The translations under genes were made by a program, and so were the position numbers. The notes below the pieces were generated by a model. It searched no databases. It worked only from the letters and a program-made list of their open reading frames with translations, and had not been told where the DNA came from. A stretch of DNA of 64,000 nucleotides from Vibrio sp. NTOU-M3 (GTDB taxonomy: Bacteria > Pseudomonadota > Gammaproteobacteria > Enterobacterales > Vibrionaceae). This document shows positions 53,132-63,600 of this stretch, piece by piece. How positions within the stretch are numbered: the stretch's first letter is position 1; every line of letters begins with the position of its first letter. The stretch spans positions 868,001 through 932,000 of the forward strand of contig NZ_CP162101.1 of assembly GCF_040869035.1 (NCBI RefSeq), given 5' to 3'.

Positions 53132-53979
53132 AGTATTTGATGTCAAAACCGCGCTCTAATGCCCGTTTGGTCATGATGATCTCCATTGCTTTTTTTGTCA
53201 TCGTGAACGTTATTTGGCTGGGTATTCCTTTTGCAATGGCTATTCTGTGGTCAGTGGTGGACCCAGACCATCCTTGGAGCTATCCCGATATTTTCCCCCA
53301 AGTGCTCTCTCTCGGTCGCTGGGTGGAGGTATGGACAACTACATCATTGCCTGAGGCATTGAAAAATAGCTATACCCTAGCTCCTGCAGTGGCATTGCTG
53401 ACGGTGACATTAGCGCTACCAACTGCTTATGCGTTTGGCCGAATGGAATTTCGCGGCAAGAAGATTGCTGAAATGGTCTCTCTGTTACCTATGGTGATGC
53501 CATCCATGATTTTGGCGGTGTTCTTTAGTTCAATGTTACTTGAGCTAGGACTGACCAATCCATATTTCAATATCGTTATTGCTCATACCGTATTAGCGCT
53601 GCCGTATGCGATCCGAATTTTATCCGCTGGTTTTAATGCGATTCCTCAAGATCTCATTGATGCCTGTGCTGATATGGGGGCTGGTAAATGGGGAACATTT
53701 AAGCACGCTTTTTTACCCATGCTTAAACCCAGCCTACTTGCTTCAACCATTTTCTGTCTGGTGATCAGTATTGAAGAGTTCAATATGGCTTTCGTACTGG
53801 GAGCACCTGACTTTATTACCGTTCCGACGATTTTGTATTCGTTTTTAGGCTATTCCTTTATTCGGCCAGACGCCGCTGTTGTGTCGCTGATCTTAGTGAT
53901 TCCTAATGTGTTACTGATGCTGGTGATCGAACGGTTGCTGAAAGGAAACTATCTATCTCAATCAACTGGGAAGGCATAG
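53128..53979 (+). CDS. ABC importer permease subunit 2
   Basis: 283 aa from the ATG at 53128, which overlaps the previous stop (ATGA) and has GGGAG upstream; the ATG-less upstream extension at 53113 is unlikely. Six membrane helices, EAA loop 'DLIDACADMGAGKWGTFKHAFLPMLKPSL'. PotC-like partner of subunit 1. It is followed after 17 bases by the binding-protein gene, with AAAGGAGATAT as ribosome-binding site. Confidence 0.9.
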   Translation: MKYLMSKPRSNARLVMMISIAFFVIVNVIWLGIPFAMAILWSVVDPDHPWSYPDIFPQVLSLGRWVEVWTTTSLPEALKNSYTLAPAVALLTVTLALPTAYAFGRMEFRGKKIAEMVSLLPMVMPSMILAVFFSSMLLELGLTNPYFNIVIAHTVLALPYAIRILSAGFNAIPQDLIDACADMGAGKWGTFKHAFLPMLKPSLLASTIFCLVISIEEFNMAFVLGAPDFITVPTILYSFLGYSFIRPDAAVVSLILVIPNVLLMLVIERLLKGNYLSQSTGKA

Positions 53980-53996
53980 TTAAAAGGAGATATACA

Positions 53997-55097
53997 ATGA
54001 AGAAAGTCACCCTAATGTCGCTGCTTGCTGCATCGATATCGTTACCTGCAGTCGCCTATGATGTCACTCAAATGAGCTGGGAACAGATAGAAGCACAAGC
54101 AAAAAAAGAAGGGGCAATCACTTTTTCTGTGTGGTATTTACAGCCCGCTTGGCGCCAGTTTATTAAGGGGTTTGAACAAGATACAGGGATAAAAGTAAGA
54201 ATCCCAGAAGGGACGCTAGATGCCAATCGAAATAAACTGGTTGCCGAATCACGTCGCGAGCAGGGTTCAATGGATGTCGTGGCTCTTGGCGCACCAACAT
54301 TACGTACGTTCGATGCCAGCAAAATACTGATGAAACTGGACCCGTTACCAGAGTTTGATCAGCTCACCATGAAATCAGAAGGTGTAAATAGCCAAGGGTA
54401 TGGCGTTACATTTTGGGGTAATCAAACGGGGATTGCCTATGATTCTGCACGTATTGCTTTTGCCGATTTACCTCAAACGTTTGGGGACCTTGAGAACTAT
54501 ATTCGAACAAACCCAGGAAATTTTGGTGTGAATGATCCAAATGGCGGTGGTTCAGGAGGTCGATTTATCGAAGCCATGATTCGCCAAATTAACGGAGATG
54601 AAGATATTGGGGATCAGGCCGATCAAACTGTTGTTAAGTCGTGGTCCAAAACTTGGGATTGGTTTCAAGCGAACAAAAAGAATGTGCTTATTACGGCTTC
54701 TAATGCAGATAGCCTAACTCGGATAAATGATGGTGAAATCATCTTAGCTCCAGCATGGGAAGATCATTTGGCAGGTCTCCAAGAGCGAGGGGCAATCACC
54801 AAGCGAATTAAGTTCTACATACCCAAATTTGGCATGTCGGGCGGTGGTAACTTTGTCTCGATTGCAAACAACAGCAAAAACAAAGCAGCATCATTGGTCT
54901 TCGTTCACTGGCTAACATCGGCGAAAACGCAAGGAGAGTTAAACGCAACATTTGGTACGGCTCCTCAGCATCCTGACGCTGATGCGTCAAACTCTCTCGT
55001 GCCAAAGGAAATGCGTAACAATGCGACAGAACCATTCAGTGCGAGCTATTCCGCAGAGTTGAAGAAACAGTTCACCCGTAATGTGTTAATGCAGTAA
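53997..55097 (+). CDS. ABC importer substrate-binding protein (PotD/Fbp type 2 fold)
   Basis: 366 aa with a signal peptide (cut after AVA, about residue 20). Type 2 binding fold: '[31 protein letters not shown]' at the start, '[15 protein letters not shown]' in the middle. It carries the specificity of the importer. Fold class (polyamine, thiamine, iron, phosphonate, phosphoglycerate) does not reveal the ligand; the genomic context with GDPD, GalT and a secreted phosphoesterase favours a phosphodiester or sugar phosphate. It is separated from galT by a strong intercistronic hairpin. Confidence 0.88.
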   Translation: MKKVTLMSLLAASISLPAVAYDVTQMSWEQIEAQAKKEGAITFSVWYLQPAWRQFIKGFEQDTGIKVRIPEGTLDANRNKLVAESRREQGSMDVVALGAPTLRTFDASKILMKLDPLPEFDQLTMKSEGVNSQGYGVTFWGNQTGIAYDSARIAFADLPQTFGDLENYIRTNPGNFGVNDPNGGGSGGRFIEAMIRQINGDEDIGDQADQTVVKSWSKTWDWFQANKKNVLITASNADSLTRINDGEIILAPAWEDHLAGLQERGAITKRIKFYIPKFGMSGGGNFVSIANNSKNKAASLVFVHWLTSAKTQGELNATFGTAPQHPDADASNSLVPKEMRNNATEPFSASYSAELKKQFTRNVLMQ

Positions 55098-55106
55098 GTC
55101 GAAGCA

Positions 55107-55147
55107 CTCTCCTTATTCTTTGTGTTCTTACCAAAGAATAAGGAGAG
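55107..55147 (+). promoter_or_regulatory. 16-bp intercistronic hairpin between binding-protein gene and galT
   Basis: Perfect stem CTCTCCTTATTCTTTG / CAAAGAATAAGGAGAG with a 9-nt loop (55107-55122 / 55132-55147). No T-run follows, so it probably blocks 3'-exonucleases and protects the binding-protein mRNA, as in other importer operons, or partly reduces galT expression. Confidence 0.6.
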
Positions 55148-55167
55148 CAAAAAGAAAGAGGCGAACC

Positions 55168-56211
55168 ATGAAATTTCACCCGGCAGAGCACCCGCATCGC
55201 CGCTATAACCCGTTAACAGGGCAGTGGGTTTTGGTGTCACCGCATCGCGCTAAACGGCCGTGGAGTGGGGCGGATGAACAGCCAAGTACTAACTCATTGC
55301 CTGCTTATGATGAATCATGTTTTCTCTGCCCAGGGAATACGCGCACTTCTGGTGATGTAAATCCCAGTTACCAAGGAAGCTTCGTTTTTGACAACGATTT
55401 TTCGGCATTAAAACAAGAAACGCCAGAAGTTGTTAACCCGGTGAATCCGTTGTTTCAAACAGAGGTAGTTCGTGGTGTCAGTCGAGTCATCTGTTTCTCT
55501 CCCGATCACAGTAAAACCTTGCCAGAGCTGCCCATAAAGAGCATTCGCAATGTTATTGATACGTGGGACGAGCAAATCGAATCACTCGGCAAGCAGTATG
55601 TTTGGGTTCAAGTGTTTGAGAACAAAGGGGAAGCCATGGGTTGTTCGCAGCCTCATCCTCATGGACAAATCTGGGCCAGCAGCTTTTTACCCAACGAGAT
55701 AGAGCGGAAAGATCATCATTTAAAAGCGTATTACCACAAATATGGCCGCAACCTATTGCTGGAATATGTTGCAGCGGAACAAAAAGAAAGAGATCGCATT
55801 GTTGTCGAGACAGAACATTGGTTGGCTGTGGTTCCCTATTGGGCAGCATGGCCATTTGAAACCATGTTATTACCCAAAGCGCACATTCGCCGCATGAGTG
55901 AGTTAAACAATAGTCAGCGGGATGACTTAGCACTGGCCATTAAACGGCTTACCACCCGCTACGATAACTTGTTTCAGTGTTCATTCCCGTACTCTATGGG
56001 CTGGCATTATGCGCCGTTCTTTAATCCAAAAACCGAGATTAACCATTGGCAACTGCATGCGCTGTTTTACCCACCATTATTACGTAGCGCCACGGTGCGT
56101 AAGTTTATGGTGGGGTATGAGTTGCTGGCAGAAAGCCAGCGAGATTTAACGGCGGAGCAAGCAGCTCAGCGCCTGAGTCGCATGAGTGACGTTCACTACC
56201 GCGACTGTTAA
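55168..56211 (+). CDS. galT: galactose-1-phosphate uridylyltransferase GalT
   Basis: 347 aa from the ATG at 55168 (AGAGG 8 bases upstream); the longer frame is not used. Active site [12 protein letters not shown] with the nucleophilic His, zinc ligands CFLCPG near the N-terminus. Moves UMP between UDP-glucose and galactose-1-phosphate. galK, galE and galM are absent nearby, which is unusual; in this place it probably handles galactose-1-phosphate released from an imported compound. Length equals that of E. coli GalT. Confidence 0.93.
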   Translation: MKFHPAEHPHRRYNPLTGQWVLVSPHRAKRPWSGADEQPSTNSLPAYDESCFLCPGNTRTSGDVNPSYQGSFVFDNDFSALKQETPEVVNPVNPLFQTEVVRGVSRVICFSPDHSKTLPELPIKSIRNVIDTWDEQIESLGKQYVWVQVFENKGEAMGCSQPHPHGQIWASSFLPNEIERKDHHLKAYYHKYGRNLLLEYVAAEQKERDRIVVETEHWLAVVPYWAAWPFETMLLPKAHIRRMSELNNSQRDDLALAIKRLTTRYDNLFQCSFPYSMGWHYAPFFNPKTEINHWQLHALFYPPLLRSATVRKFMVGYELLAESQRDLTAEQAAQRLSRMSDVHYRDC

Positions 56212-56247
56212 CAGTCATATATTGAAAGAGGAAATAAGGTAATTTTT

Positions 56248-57108
56248 ATGTCTAAAGCCATCACCCTCTCAGCAATCACGCTGGGGCTCACTGCGGCATT
56301 TTCTTCATTTGCGAACGAACCGCTTATCGACAAAGCAGTCTCTACCGAGAACATTCGTGTGAGTTCGTACAACATTATGGCATCTAGAATGGGGGACACC
56401 GATGCGATTGCTGAAGCGGTTAAGTCACTTAACGCCGACATCATTGGCTTGCAAGAAGTCGACAACAAAACGGGCCGTTCGGGTAAGAATTTTAGTGCAG
56501 CAGGTCATTCCCCAATCAACCAAGCTGAGTATATTGCTAAGCAGCTTGGAATGAATTACTACTTCTGTAAGGCGATTGATCATGATGGTGGTGAGTACGG
56601 GACTGCCGTTCTATCTAAGCACCCTATAAAGTTCGTTAAGCGAATGGCGTTGCCTAATATCGAAGGCGCCGAGCAGCGCTCTGCGTGTGCGGTAGAAGTT
56701 GATGTGCCTAATTATCCAGCGCCAGTAATGGCAGTCACTACGCATCTAGATCATACGACGCAGCCATTACGTGAAGAGCAGGTACGCACCCTGCAAGCTA
56801 AGTTCTCTTCTTGGAATTTTAAGCATGCGCTCCCTATTATCATCGGTGATTTAAATCTTCCGCCACAATCAACAGAGTACAAGGAACTTACCGCGTGGTT
56901 TAATGAAACGGATAAAGCACTCACGTTGACGGCACCTGCTTGGAATCCTGATAGAAAGATTGATTACATTTTGACATCAAATGCACAAGAGTGGGATATC
57001 AAAAAAGTGGAAATTCCTAAGCCGATGGATAAAGTAGCGTCCGTTCCTTTTGCTGAACTTACCGATCACCTTCCACTAACCGTTGAAATGCAACTTGTGC
57101 GTCAATAG
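56248..57108 (+). CDS. secreted endonuclease/exonuclease/phosphatase (EEP) family protein
   Basis: 286 aa with a signal peptide (cut after SFA, about residue 22). EEP fold motifs: 'VSSYNIMASRMGD', metal-binding Glu in LQEVD, 'THLDHTT', GDLN, and the C-terminal DHLP with the catalytic His. The family includes phosphodiesterases (sphingomyelinase, nucleases) and inositol-phosphate phosphatases. Being exported, it may release soluble phosphodiesters or sugar phosphates from larger molecules for the importer. Last gene of the cluster. Confidence 0.83.
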   Translation: MSKAITLSAITLGLTAAFSSFANEPLIDKAVSTENIRVSSYNIMASRMGDTDAIAEAVKSLNADIIGLQEVDNKTGRSGKNFSAAGHSPINQAEYIAKQLGMNYYFCKAIDHDGGEYGTAVLSKHPIKFVKRMALPNIEGAEQRSACAVEVDVPNYPAPVMAVTTHLDHTTQPLREEQVRTLQAKFSSWNFKHALPIIIGDLNLPPQSTEYKELTAWFNETDKALTLTAPAWNPDRKIDYILTSNAQEWDIKKVEIPKPMDKVASVPFAELTDHLPLTVEMQLVRQ

Positions 57109-57340
57109 GGTTTTAGAACAATAAAAGTCAAAGGGAGATTGGGCCTCTTGCGATGCGAGTTTGCTCCTTCTCCCTTATGCTTATGATTCAACGTTTAACG
57201 TGCATGTGTAAAAAATGTTAAACACCATGCTACGTGTCAATAAGTCCCCCTTTCTCGACAATTTTCTCAATAATCGCCATCTTAAGACCGCTTTTTCTGA
57301 CGGAGAAAGTGAGTTGGAACGATAAAAGGATGAATGAGAA

Positions 57341-57955
57341 ATGGATAACGAACATAGCTTGCGAGAAAACCTGTTGGCGCTGACACTTGGCAGTGCGTTG
57401 GTATCACTCGGAGTCATCTTCTTCAATCAAATTGGCTTGCTCACTGGCGGTACTGCTGGGCTGGCAATTTTTCTAACCAAGGTAAGTGATTTCAGCTTCG
57501 GTCAGATCTTCTTTTTACTTAATTTGCCTTTTTACTGGCTTTCATTCACTCGTATGGGCTGGCGCTTTACGGTGAATACCTTTATCGCTGTGAGTTTAGT
57601 GTCGTTTGCGGTGGACTACCTCCATCATGTTATTCAAATTGCCAGCATTGCTCCGTTATATGCTGCCATTGTGGGTGGCGGCTTGATCGGCATTGGTATG
57701 TTGGTTATTTTTAGGCACAAGATGAGTCTTGGCGGCTTTAATATTTTAGCTTTATTCCTCCAAGAGCGTTTTGGTATCCGAGCGGGTAAAGTACAAATGG
57801 CGTTAGACTGTACTATTGTTGTATTGTCGCTGTTCATTGTTGATATTTCGATCATTTTACTTTCAGTACTTGGTGCTGTAGCGACAAATCTAATTTTAGC
57901 GATGAACCATAAGCCGGGTCGTTATCAGCCGAAAGGACAAGTTAAAGCGGCTTAA
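57341..57955 (+). CDS. YitT-family membrane protein
   Basis: 204 aa, about five to six membrane helices. Matches the YitT/DUF161 pattern 'LGSALVSLGVIFFNQIGLLTGGTAGLAIFL' at the N-terminus and a 'GIGMLVIFRHKMSLGGFNILALFLQERFGI' middle. The function of the family is unknown (a small molecule transporter is often proposed). AAAGGATG lies upstream, with GAATGAGAA next to the ATG. The following gene starts 23 bases after its stop, so they may form an operon. Confidence 0.8.
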   Translation: MDNEHSLRENLLALTLGSALVSLGVIFFNQIGLLTGGTAGLAIFLTKVSDFSFGQIFFLLNLPFYWLSFTRMGWRFTVNTFIAVSLVSFAVDYLHHVIQIASIAPLYAAIVGGGLIGIGMLVIFRHKMSLGGFNILALFLQERFGIRAGKVQMALDCTIVVLSLFIVDISIILLSVLGAVATNLILAMNHKPGRYQPKGQVKAA

Positions 57956-57978
57956 GTGATAGACAAAAGGAGTGTCTA

Positions 57979-58512
57979 ATGAAAACCTTTATTACCAGTT
58001 TATGTTTAATAGGGCTGGTATTTACCTCAGCAGTGAAGGCGGAAAAGTTTGTTGCGCCAAGTCAGTTTTATACCGCTTTTGAGGCTGCATATAGCAATAA
58101 CTATCAAGATACGGCGCATGCCCTTATTCAACAATACCCTTCTATGGCGCAATTCTTTGTCGATAACCAACAAAAGCTCAACCTTGATGACAAGAAAATT
58201 GGTTATCTGAAAGCTGCATTGAAGCAAGACTATCGCCGTCAATCCGATAAGTTGATCGTTCAGCGTTTGGTTGGGCACTGGCAAAGTGCGGATAAAAACA
58301 TTTTAGTGCGCTATAAAAGCGACCAAACAGGGTTTGTTTTGTACCGAGCTCAAGAGATGCGAATCGAGTTTCAATGGGACGTTTCTGATGGTGTGATTGA
58401 ATTCAGTTTTGGCTCAGACATCAGTCTCGACAGAGTGATTCATATTGATGAGAACCACTACCTCTATCTTGGTGGGGAGTCAGGGAAAATGAATTACTTG
58501 TATCGGATGTAA
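57979..58512 (+). CDS. secreted protein of unknown function
   Basis: 177 aa with a clear signal peptide (cut after VKA, about residue 21). Mature part: helical N-terminal half with 'FYTAFEAAYSNNYQDTAHALIQQYPSMAQFF', then a beta-rich half with 'VGHWQSADKNILVRYKSDQTGFVLYRAQEMRIEFQWDV', suggesting a lipocalin-like barrel fragment. I do not recognise the family. Good ribosome-binding site (AAAAGGAGT). Follows the YitT-family gene by 23 bases and ends at a strong terminator. Confidence 0.65.
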   Translation: MKTFITSLCLIGLVFTSAVKAEKFVAPSQFYTAFEAAYSNNYQDTAHALIQQYPSMAQFFVDNQQKLNLDDKKIGYLKAALKQDYRRQSDKLIVQRLVGHWQSADKNILVRYKSDQTGFVLYRAQEMRIEFQWDVSDGVIEFSFGSDISLDRVIHIDENHYLYLGGESGKMNYLYRM

Positions 58513-58540
58513 CCTTGTTTCCACAACGACTGCTTTAACA

Positions 58541-58571
58541 AAAAGGCCCTGTTCAACAGGGCCTTTTTTTA
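58541..58571 (+). terminator. intrinsic terminator after the YitT/secreted-protein operon
   Basis: 11-bp stem AAAAGGCCCTG / CAGGGCCTTTT with a 5-nt loop, and T7. Confidence 0.9.
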
Positions 58572-58941
58572 TCCATGAATCTTTCTTTATTCATAGCATC
58601 GCTACTCGGTGGGTGAAAGTGCTACCAGTAACATCATTAGGTATTGATCACTGCAATATGTTGGTTGAGACATGTCATAAATACCTACTTTTGGTTTATT
58701 TAACCAGTTTGATTCTATAAAACCCATAGGGTTCATCTTATCTTATTGATTTTAAATAAAAATCATTTTGGCATTGAGATTGCTTTGCTAATGTGAACGA
58801 GATGTGTTCCTATTTAGACATAGATCGTCACAAAAATGATGCGAAGAACAGTGGCAATATCAGCTTGTTTAATCGTGATTTATCAGGTTTTCTGATGAAT
58901 CAGATTCGCTTGTGGAAATTCAAATCATAGGAAGGAAAATC
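58572..58941. other. 370-base gap without recognisable gene
   Basis: AT-rich. It should hold the promoter of the 58942 gene, but I see neither a good promoter nor a convincing operator. AAGGAAGG (near 58930-58936) is the ribosome-binding site for the GTG at 58942. Confidence 0.4.
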
Positions 58942-59400
58942 GTGTATTTCTGGAAAATCAAAGAACTTAAAAGCGATTTAGTGAAAGGCCCGCTCTCTGA
59001 GCGTGAAAATATGAAGTATTTGATCGCAACCAGTTTGGTATGGACGCTGGCCGTGACGATTTCTTACGAGTCGAACTATTATGACCTGATCTATGGAGCA
59101 TGCAGCGCAGCGATGGTAGTGATTGCGATTGTATGTGCGTTTAAAGCGAGTAAAGGACATAACTTTCTTAGCTCATTTCTTGCCGTGAGCTGGGTGATGT
59201 CTGTTCGATTCTTTGTTGTGCTCATGTCGTTGATGATCGTACTGGTTTTTGCATTACCTGAGTGGGGAGATGAATCTGAATTATGGGATACCTTGCTATT
59301 TCTAGCGTTTGATGCGGTGTTCTTCTGGCGGATTGTTCACCATATAAAAGCGGTCTCCGACCAAACGCTCCAGTCATCAGGTTCTGTTTTAGATAATTAA
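58942..59400 (+). CDS. small membrane protein of unknown function
   Basis: 152 aa from GTG at 58942, preferred over the GTG at 58912 because AAGGAAGG lies 6 bases upstream of it. About four membrane helices (residues about 25-45, 50-72, 80-108, 115-135), with a charged N-terminus (WKIKELKSDLVKG). I recognise no family. It precedes the RND efflux genes on the same strand but a strong terminator lies between them. Confidence 0.55.
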   Translation: MYFWKIKELKSDLVKGPLSERENMKYLIATSLVWTLAVTISYESNYYDLIYGACSAAMVVIAIVCAFKASKGHNFLSSFLAVSWVMSVRFFVVLMSLMIVLVFALPEWGDESELWDTLLFLAFDAVFFWRIVHHIKAVSDQTLQSSGSVLDN

Positions 59401-59413
59401 TTTTTCACTTTTT

Positions 59414-59442
59414 GTGGAGCGACTGCCTGCTCCACTTTTTTT
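59414..59442 (+). terminator. intrinsic terminator immediately before the RND operon
   Basis: 7-bp stem GTGGAGC / GCTCCAC, 8-nt loop, T7. It ends 18 bases before the ATG of the adaptor gene. Confidence 0.85.
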
Positions 59443-59459
59443 ACTTATAAGGACATTCC

Positions 59460-60614
59460 ATGTTCAGAAAATCGTTACGTTGGCTACTTCCTATTGGTAT
59501 TTTAGCAGCGGGTTATGCAGGTTACGCTGTGATTGCCTCAACGGCTCCAGATGATGACTTACAACCCACTCAAGAAGAGCTGCTTACTGTTTCCGTTTCC
59601 CCTGCATTGTCTCAAGATCACCATGTGGTGATCACCAGTCATGGCGAACTTGCTCCATTAGAAGTGACGCAACTGTCGGCACAGGTTTCTGGTGAAGTTG
59701 TCAGCTGGCACCCCAATTTTGTTGCTGGTGGTATTGTAAAGCGAGGGGAAGTGCTCTTTACCATTGAAGATGATAACTATCAGGCCGCCGTGTTACAGGC
59801 AGAAGCGGGCTTGGCGGCAGCAAAAGCGGCGTTAATTGAAGAACAAGCCAAAGCTGAAGTGGCTAAGCGTCAAGCGAAAAAGCTACCGACAAAGCAGGTG
59901 ACGGATCTGTATTTGCGCAAACCTCAGCTGTTAAGTGCGCAGGCGCAGCTTAAATCAGCACAAGCGGAGCTAAAACGCGCAAGGCGGGATCTTGAAAACT
60001 GTAAAGTGATTGCGCCTTATGATGCTCTTGTTGTCGAACGTGGGATCGGCGTGGGCCAATATGTCTCAGCAGGTGCGAATGTAGCCACCTTGAATAATGT
60101 GGAAGCGGGTGAAATTCATATTCCTATTGCAGGTTTTGATCGCCGTTTTCTACCCAAAGACTACGTAGGTACCTCGGCTGAGGTGGTGCAACGCGGTATT
60201 GAAAATGTCCAGCTCAATGGTGTGATTGTTCGTGATGCTGGTGTTATTGATAGCGCTACCCGCATGATCAATATGGTGGTACGGGTTGAAGACCCTTATG
60301 CCATCGACAGCGATAAACCGAAGATGAAGTTTGGTGCTTATGTTCAAGTTAAGTTCATTGGCAAGGAGCTAAAGCATGTCTTTCGCTTGCCTCAGGAGTT
60401 GGTGAACAATCAACAAGTATGGGTGGTAGACGAACAAGATAATTTGCAACCACGAGCGGTGAATGTGTTGCGTGCTGAAAAAGAATTCATGTTGATCAAT
60501 CAAGGTTTAAAAGACAGTGATCGTATCGTGACGACGGTACCGGAATTTCCACAAAAAGGAATGGCCGTCAAAGTGGCTAATGCGGGCGATAGTAACGACG
60601 TGGCAATGCAATAA
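59460..60614 (+). CDS. RND efflux periplasmic adaptor (membrane fusion protein)
   Basis: 384 aa. N-terminal anchor helix (about 8-25), lipoyl halves ('VSGEVVSWHPNFVAGGIVKRGEVLFTIE' and 'CKVIAPYDALVVERGIGVGQYV'), coiled-coil hairpin (about 95-175), beta-barrel and membrane-proximal domain. It bridges an RND pump and an outer-membrane TolC-type channel. The pump gene starts 10 bases after its stop. TATAAGGAC is the ribosome-binding site. No TolC-type gene is present, so a shared TolC is likely. Confidence 0.9.
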   Translation: MFRKSLRWLLPIGILAAGYAGYAVIASTAPDDDLQPTQEELLTVSVSPALSQDHHVVITSHGELAPLEVTQLSAQVSGEVVSWHPNFVAGGIVKRGEVLFTIEDDNYQAAVLQAEAGLAAAKAALIEEQAKAEVAKRQAKKLPTKQVTDLYLRKPQLLSAQAQLKSAQAELKRARRDLENCKVIAPYDALVVERGIGVGQYVSAGANVATLNNVEAGEIHIPIAGFDRRFLPKDYVGTSAEVVQRGIENVQLNGVIVRDAGVIDSATRMINMVVRVEDPYAIDSDKPKMKFGAYVQVKFIGKELKHVFRLPQELVNNQQVWVVDEQDNLQPRAVNVLRAEKEFMLINQGLKDSDRIVTTVPEFPQKGMAVKVANAGDSNDVAMQ

Positions 60615-60623
60615 GGGCTTATC

Positions 60624-63600
60624 ATGGAAAATAAACCTAATGGCATAATTGCGTATTTTGCCAACAATTCGGTGGCGGCAAACTTAATGATGGCGTTTAT
60701 CCTCATCATGGGAGCGGTGAGCTTTTTCCTGATCCAGCGCCAAATGTTCCCTAACTTAGAAGTGAATTACGTCAACATCAGTGCGGAGTATCCGGGTGCC
60801 TCTCCTCAAGAAGTTGAGGAAAGCATTTTGATTCGATTGGAAGAGTCGTTAAAAGACGTTACTGGGATCAAAAAATCCGTATCCACAGCATCTCGTGGCT
60901 CTGCTCATATTGAGTTGGAAATTGATGTGGACGCTGACATTAATGATGTCTTGGATAAGGTAAAGCAGAAAGTGGATAGCACTTCTGGCTTTCCTGCTTC
61001 AATGGAGCCGATTCAGGTCTATCAGTATGAATACCGTCAGGATGTGATTGAAATGGCGTTAGTTGGCGACCGTTCTTTGTATGAACTCAAACCCATCGCC
61101 AAACAGATAGAAGATGAGCTGTTGCAATTACAACATGTTGCGCTGGTGGATTCTGGTTCTCCTGAGTACGAAATTGCCATCGAAGTCGAGCCACAAATTC
61201 TGCAAAAATACGACTTAACGCTTTCTGATATCTCCCGTGCCATCCAGCGTTATTCTGCCAATTATTCCGCAGGGGAAGTGCGGACCAGTGCGGGCATGAT
61301 CTCGGTTAGGATTGAAAATCAATACTACAGCGGAGAAGAGTTTCGCTCGATTCCAGTCAAGATCGGGCGTAATGGAGGCAAGGTCCTTCTGCAAGATATT
61401 GCAACGATAAAAGATGGCTTTACGGAAGATGATCGCTATTTCAAATATAACGGTCAAAACGCCATTTATCTGTCCGTGAAAGCGACCAAAGACCAAAACA
61501 TGGTGACGGTCGCGGAATCCGTTAAAGCTTATATCGAGCATAAGAACCAAACATTGCCCGCAGATCTCAAGCTGAATACCTTGGTAGACATGACCTATTA
61601 CCTCAACGCTCGTTTGGACATGATGTTGAAAAATCTGCTCCAAGGTGCGGTGTTGGTCGCAATTATGCTCAGTATCTTCTTGCGCTTTAAACTCGCAATG
61701 TGGGTCATGATTGGTTTACCAGTGTGTTTCCTTGGTGCTGTGATGCTGATGCCTGTGATTGGTGTGAGTATTAATATCGTCTCCCTGTTTGCCTTTATTA
61801 TGGTGCTGGGGATCGTGGTGGATGACGCCATTGTGATTGGCGAAAGTGCTTACTCTGAAATCGAGAAAAATGGTGGCGGAGTAGATAATGTGGTGCGTGG
61901 GGTACAACGGGTTGCAACACCTGCTACATTTGGCGTGTTGACCACCATCGCGGTATTTGCACCGTTTCTGATGTCGAAGGGGATCGAACGAGCGTTTTTC
62001 TTTGGTATTGCGTCTATCGTGATCCTTTGTTTAGTGTTCAGCTTGATTGAATCCAAACTCATATTGCCGTCACACTTGGCGCACAGTAAATTCAAACCAA
62101 TCAAAAAAGGCAGTTGGCGAGACCGATTTAACCAACGATTTTTTGCGATGGTGAATGGGCCATACAAGCGCTTTGTTACGCTGTGTACGCATTGGCGCTG
62201 GAGTGTTTTTGCCAGCTTTGTGGCTTTATTTGCCATCAGTATTGCACTCGTGATGGCGAACCATGTTCGTATTGTGCCATCACCGAAAGTGCCGCACGAC
62301 TTCCCGAGTATCGACATTGAAATGAACAACAATGTCTCCAGTGAACAGACAATTGCGGCCTTAAAAGCGATTGAAGCGGTGATCAAACAAGTTGAGCAAG
62401 AAACAGTTGAACACTACGGTACGGGGATGGTGAAAGACACCTTAGCCTTCAACAAAGGTCGTTCTTCTGCCACTTTGCTTGTTCCTTTGGTGGATGAAGA
62501 GCTGCGACCATTTAACACCTTTGAACTGGCTCGGCGCTGGCGTGAGCGCTTGCCTGTGATTGCTGGTGTGAAAACCATGACCATTCAGGATGATGTGAAT
62601 GGTGGTGGAGGCGGAGATGAATTTGGTTTCCTTCTCTTTGGTTCGGATATCGATACCCTCAATGCCGCCGGAAGAGATTTGATTGGCAAGCTTCAGCAAA
62701 CCGAAGGGTTGTTTGATATCTCCTCCTCTATTGATTCAGGGAGTCAGGAAGTTCTGCTGTCACTTGCTCCAGTTGCCTATGATCTCGGGCTCGATCTGCA
62801 AGACATTGCGTTGCAGGTCGGCGGCAGTTTCTATGGTGGGGAAGCGCAGCGTCTTCTTCGTGATGGTGAAGAAGTTAAAGTAATGGTGCGCTATCCCAAG
62901 TTGACGCGTGAAGCCTTTGCTTCTTTGCGTTATGCCATTATTACCACGCCAACTGGTGAGAAAGTGATGTTGGGTGATGTGGTCGAGATAGAGCAAAAGC
63001 CGGGTGTGAGTAATATACGCCGCGAAGGAGGCTATCAGTCTGTTTATGTTTATGGTTCGATTGACGAAGAGCGTGTTGAACCAAATGCAATCGTTGAGCA
63101 AGTTCATGAGACCATTATGCCAGAGGTACTGCAGCAATATCCTGGTGTGCGTTCAGAGCTGGGCGGCAGTATTGAAGAGCAGCAAGCACAGCAAAATGAG
63201 CAAAAAGTCTTCTTTATTGCTGGCATGATCATCGTCTATATGTTGCTGGCTGTGCCGCTTAAAAGTTACACCCAACCGTTGATCATTATGTCGGTCATCC
63301 CATTTAGCTTAACTGGGGCAATTTGGGGCCATTATTGGTTTGGATTGGATCTCAGCATGATGTCGACCTTTGGTCTGATTGCCGCGGCCGGGGTGGTGGT
63401 CAATGACTCATTAGTTATGACTGACTACGTTAACAAAGTTAGAGCGCAAGGCGTAGACATTAAGCAAGCCGTGATTGAAGCGGGATGCGCGCGCTTTCGG
63501 GCCATCACACTGACATCCATCACCACCTTTGTCGGGGTGTTGCCAATTATGTTTGAAACCAGCTTACAGGCAAGTTTTGTGATCCCGATGGCGGTCGCAC

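Noticed and set aside
57130..57178. Terminator after the EEP gene
   Set aside because: AAGGGAGA/TCTCCCTT can pair but across a 33-base loop and without a T-run.
58572..58941. Riboswitch in the gap before the 58942 gene
   Set aside because: No consistent nested stems or known conserved core; the sequence is simply AT-rich.
61850..62386. Antisense ORF of 178 codons in the RND pump gene
   Set aside because: Shadow of a long, high-coding-bias gene; no ribosome-binding site or recognisable domain.
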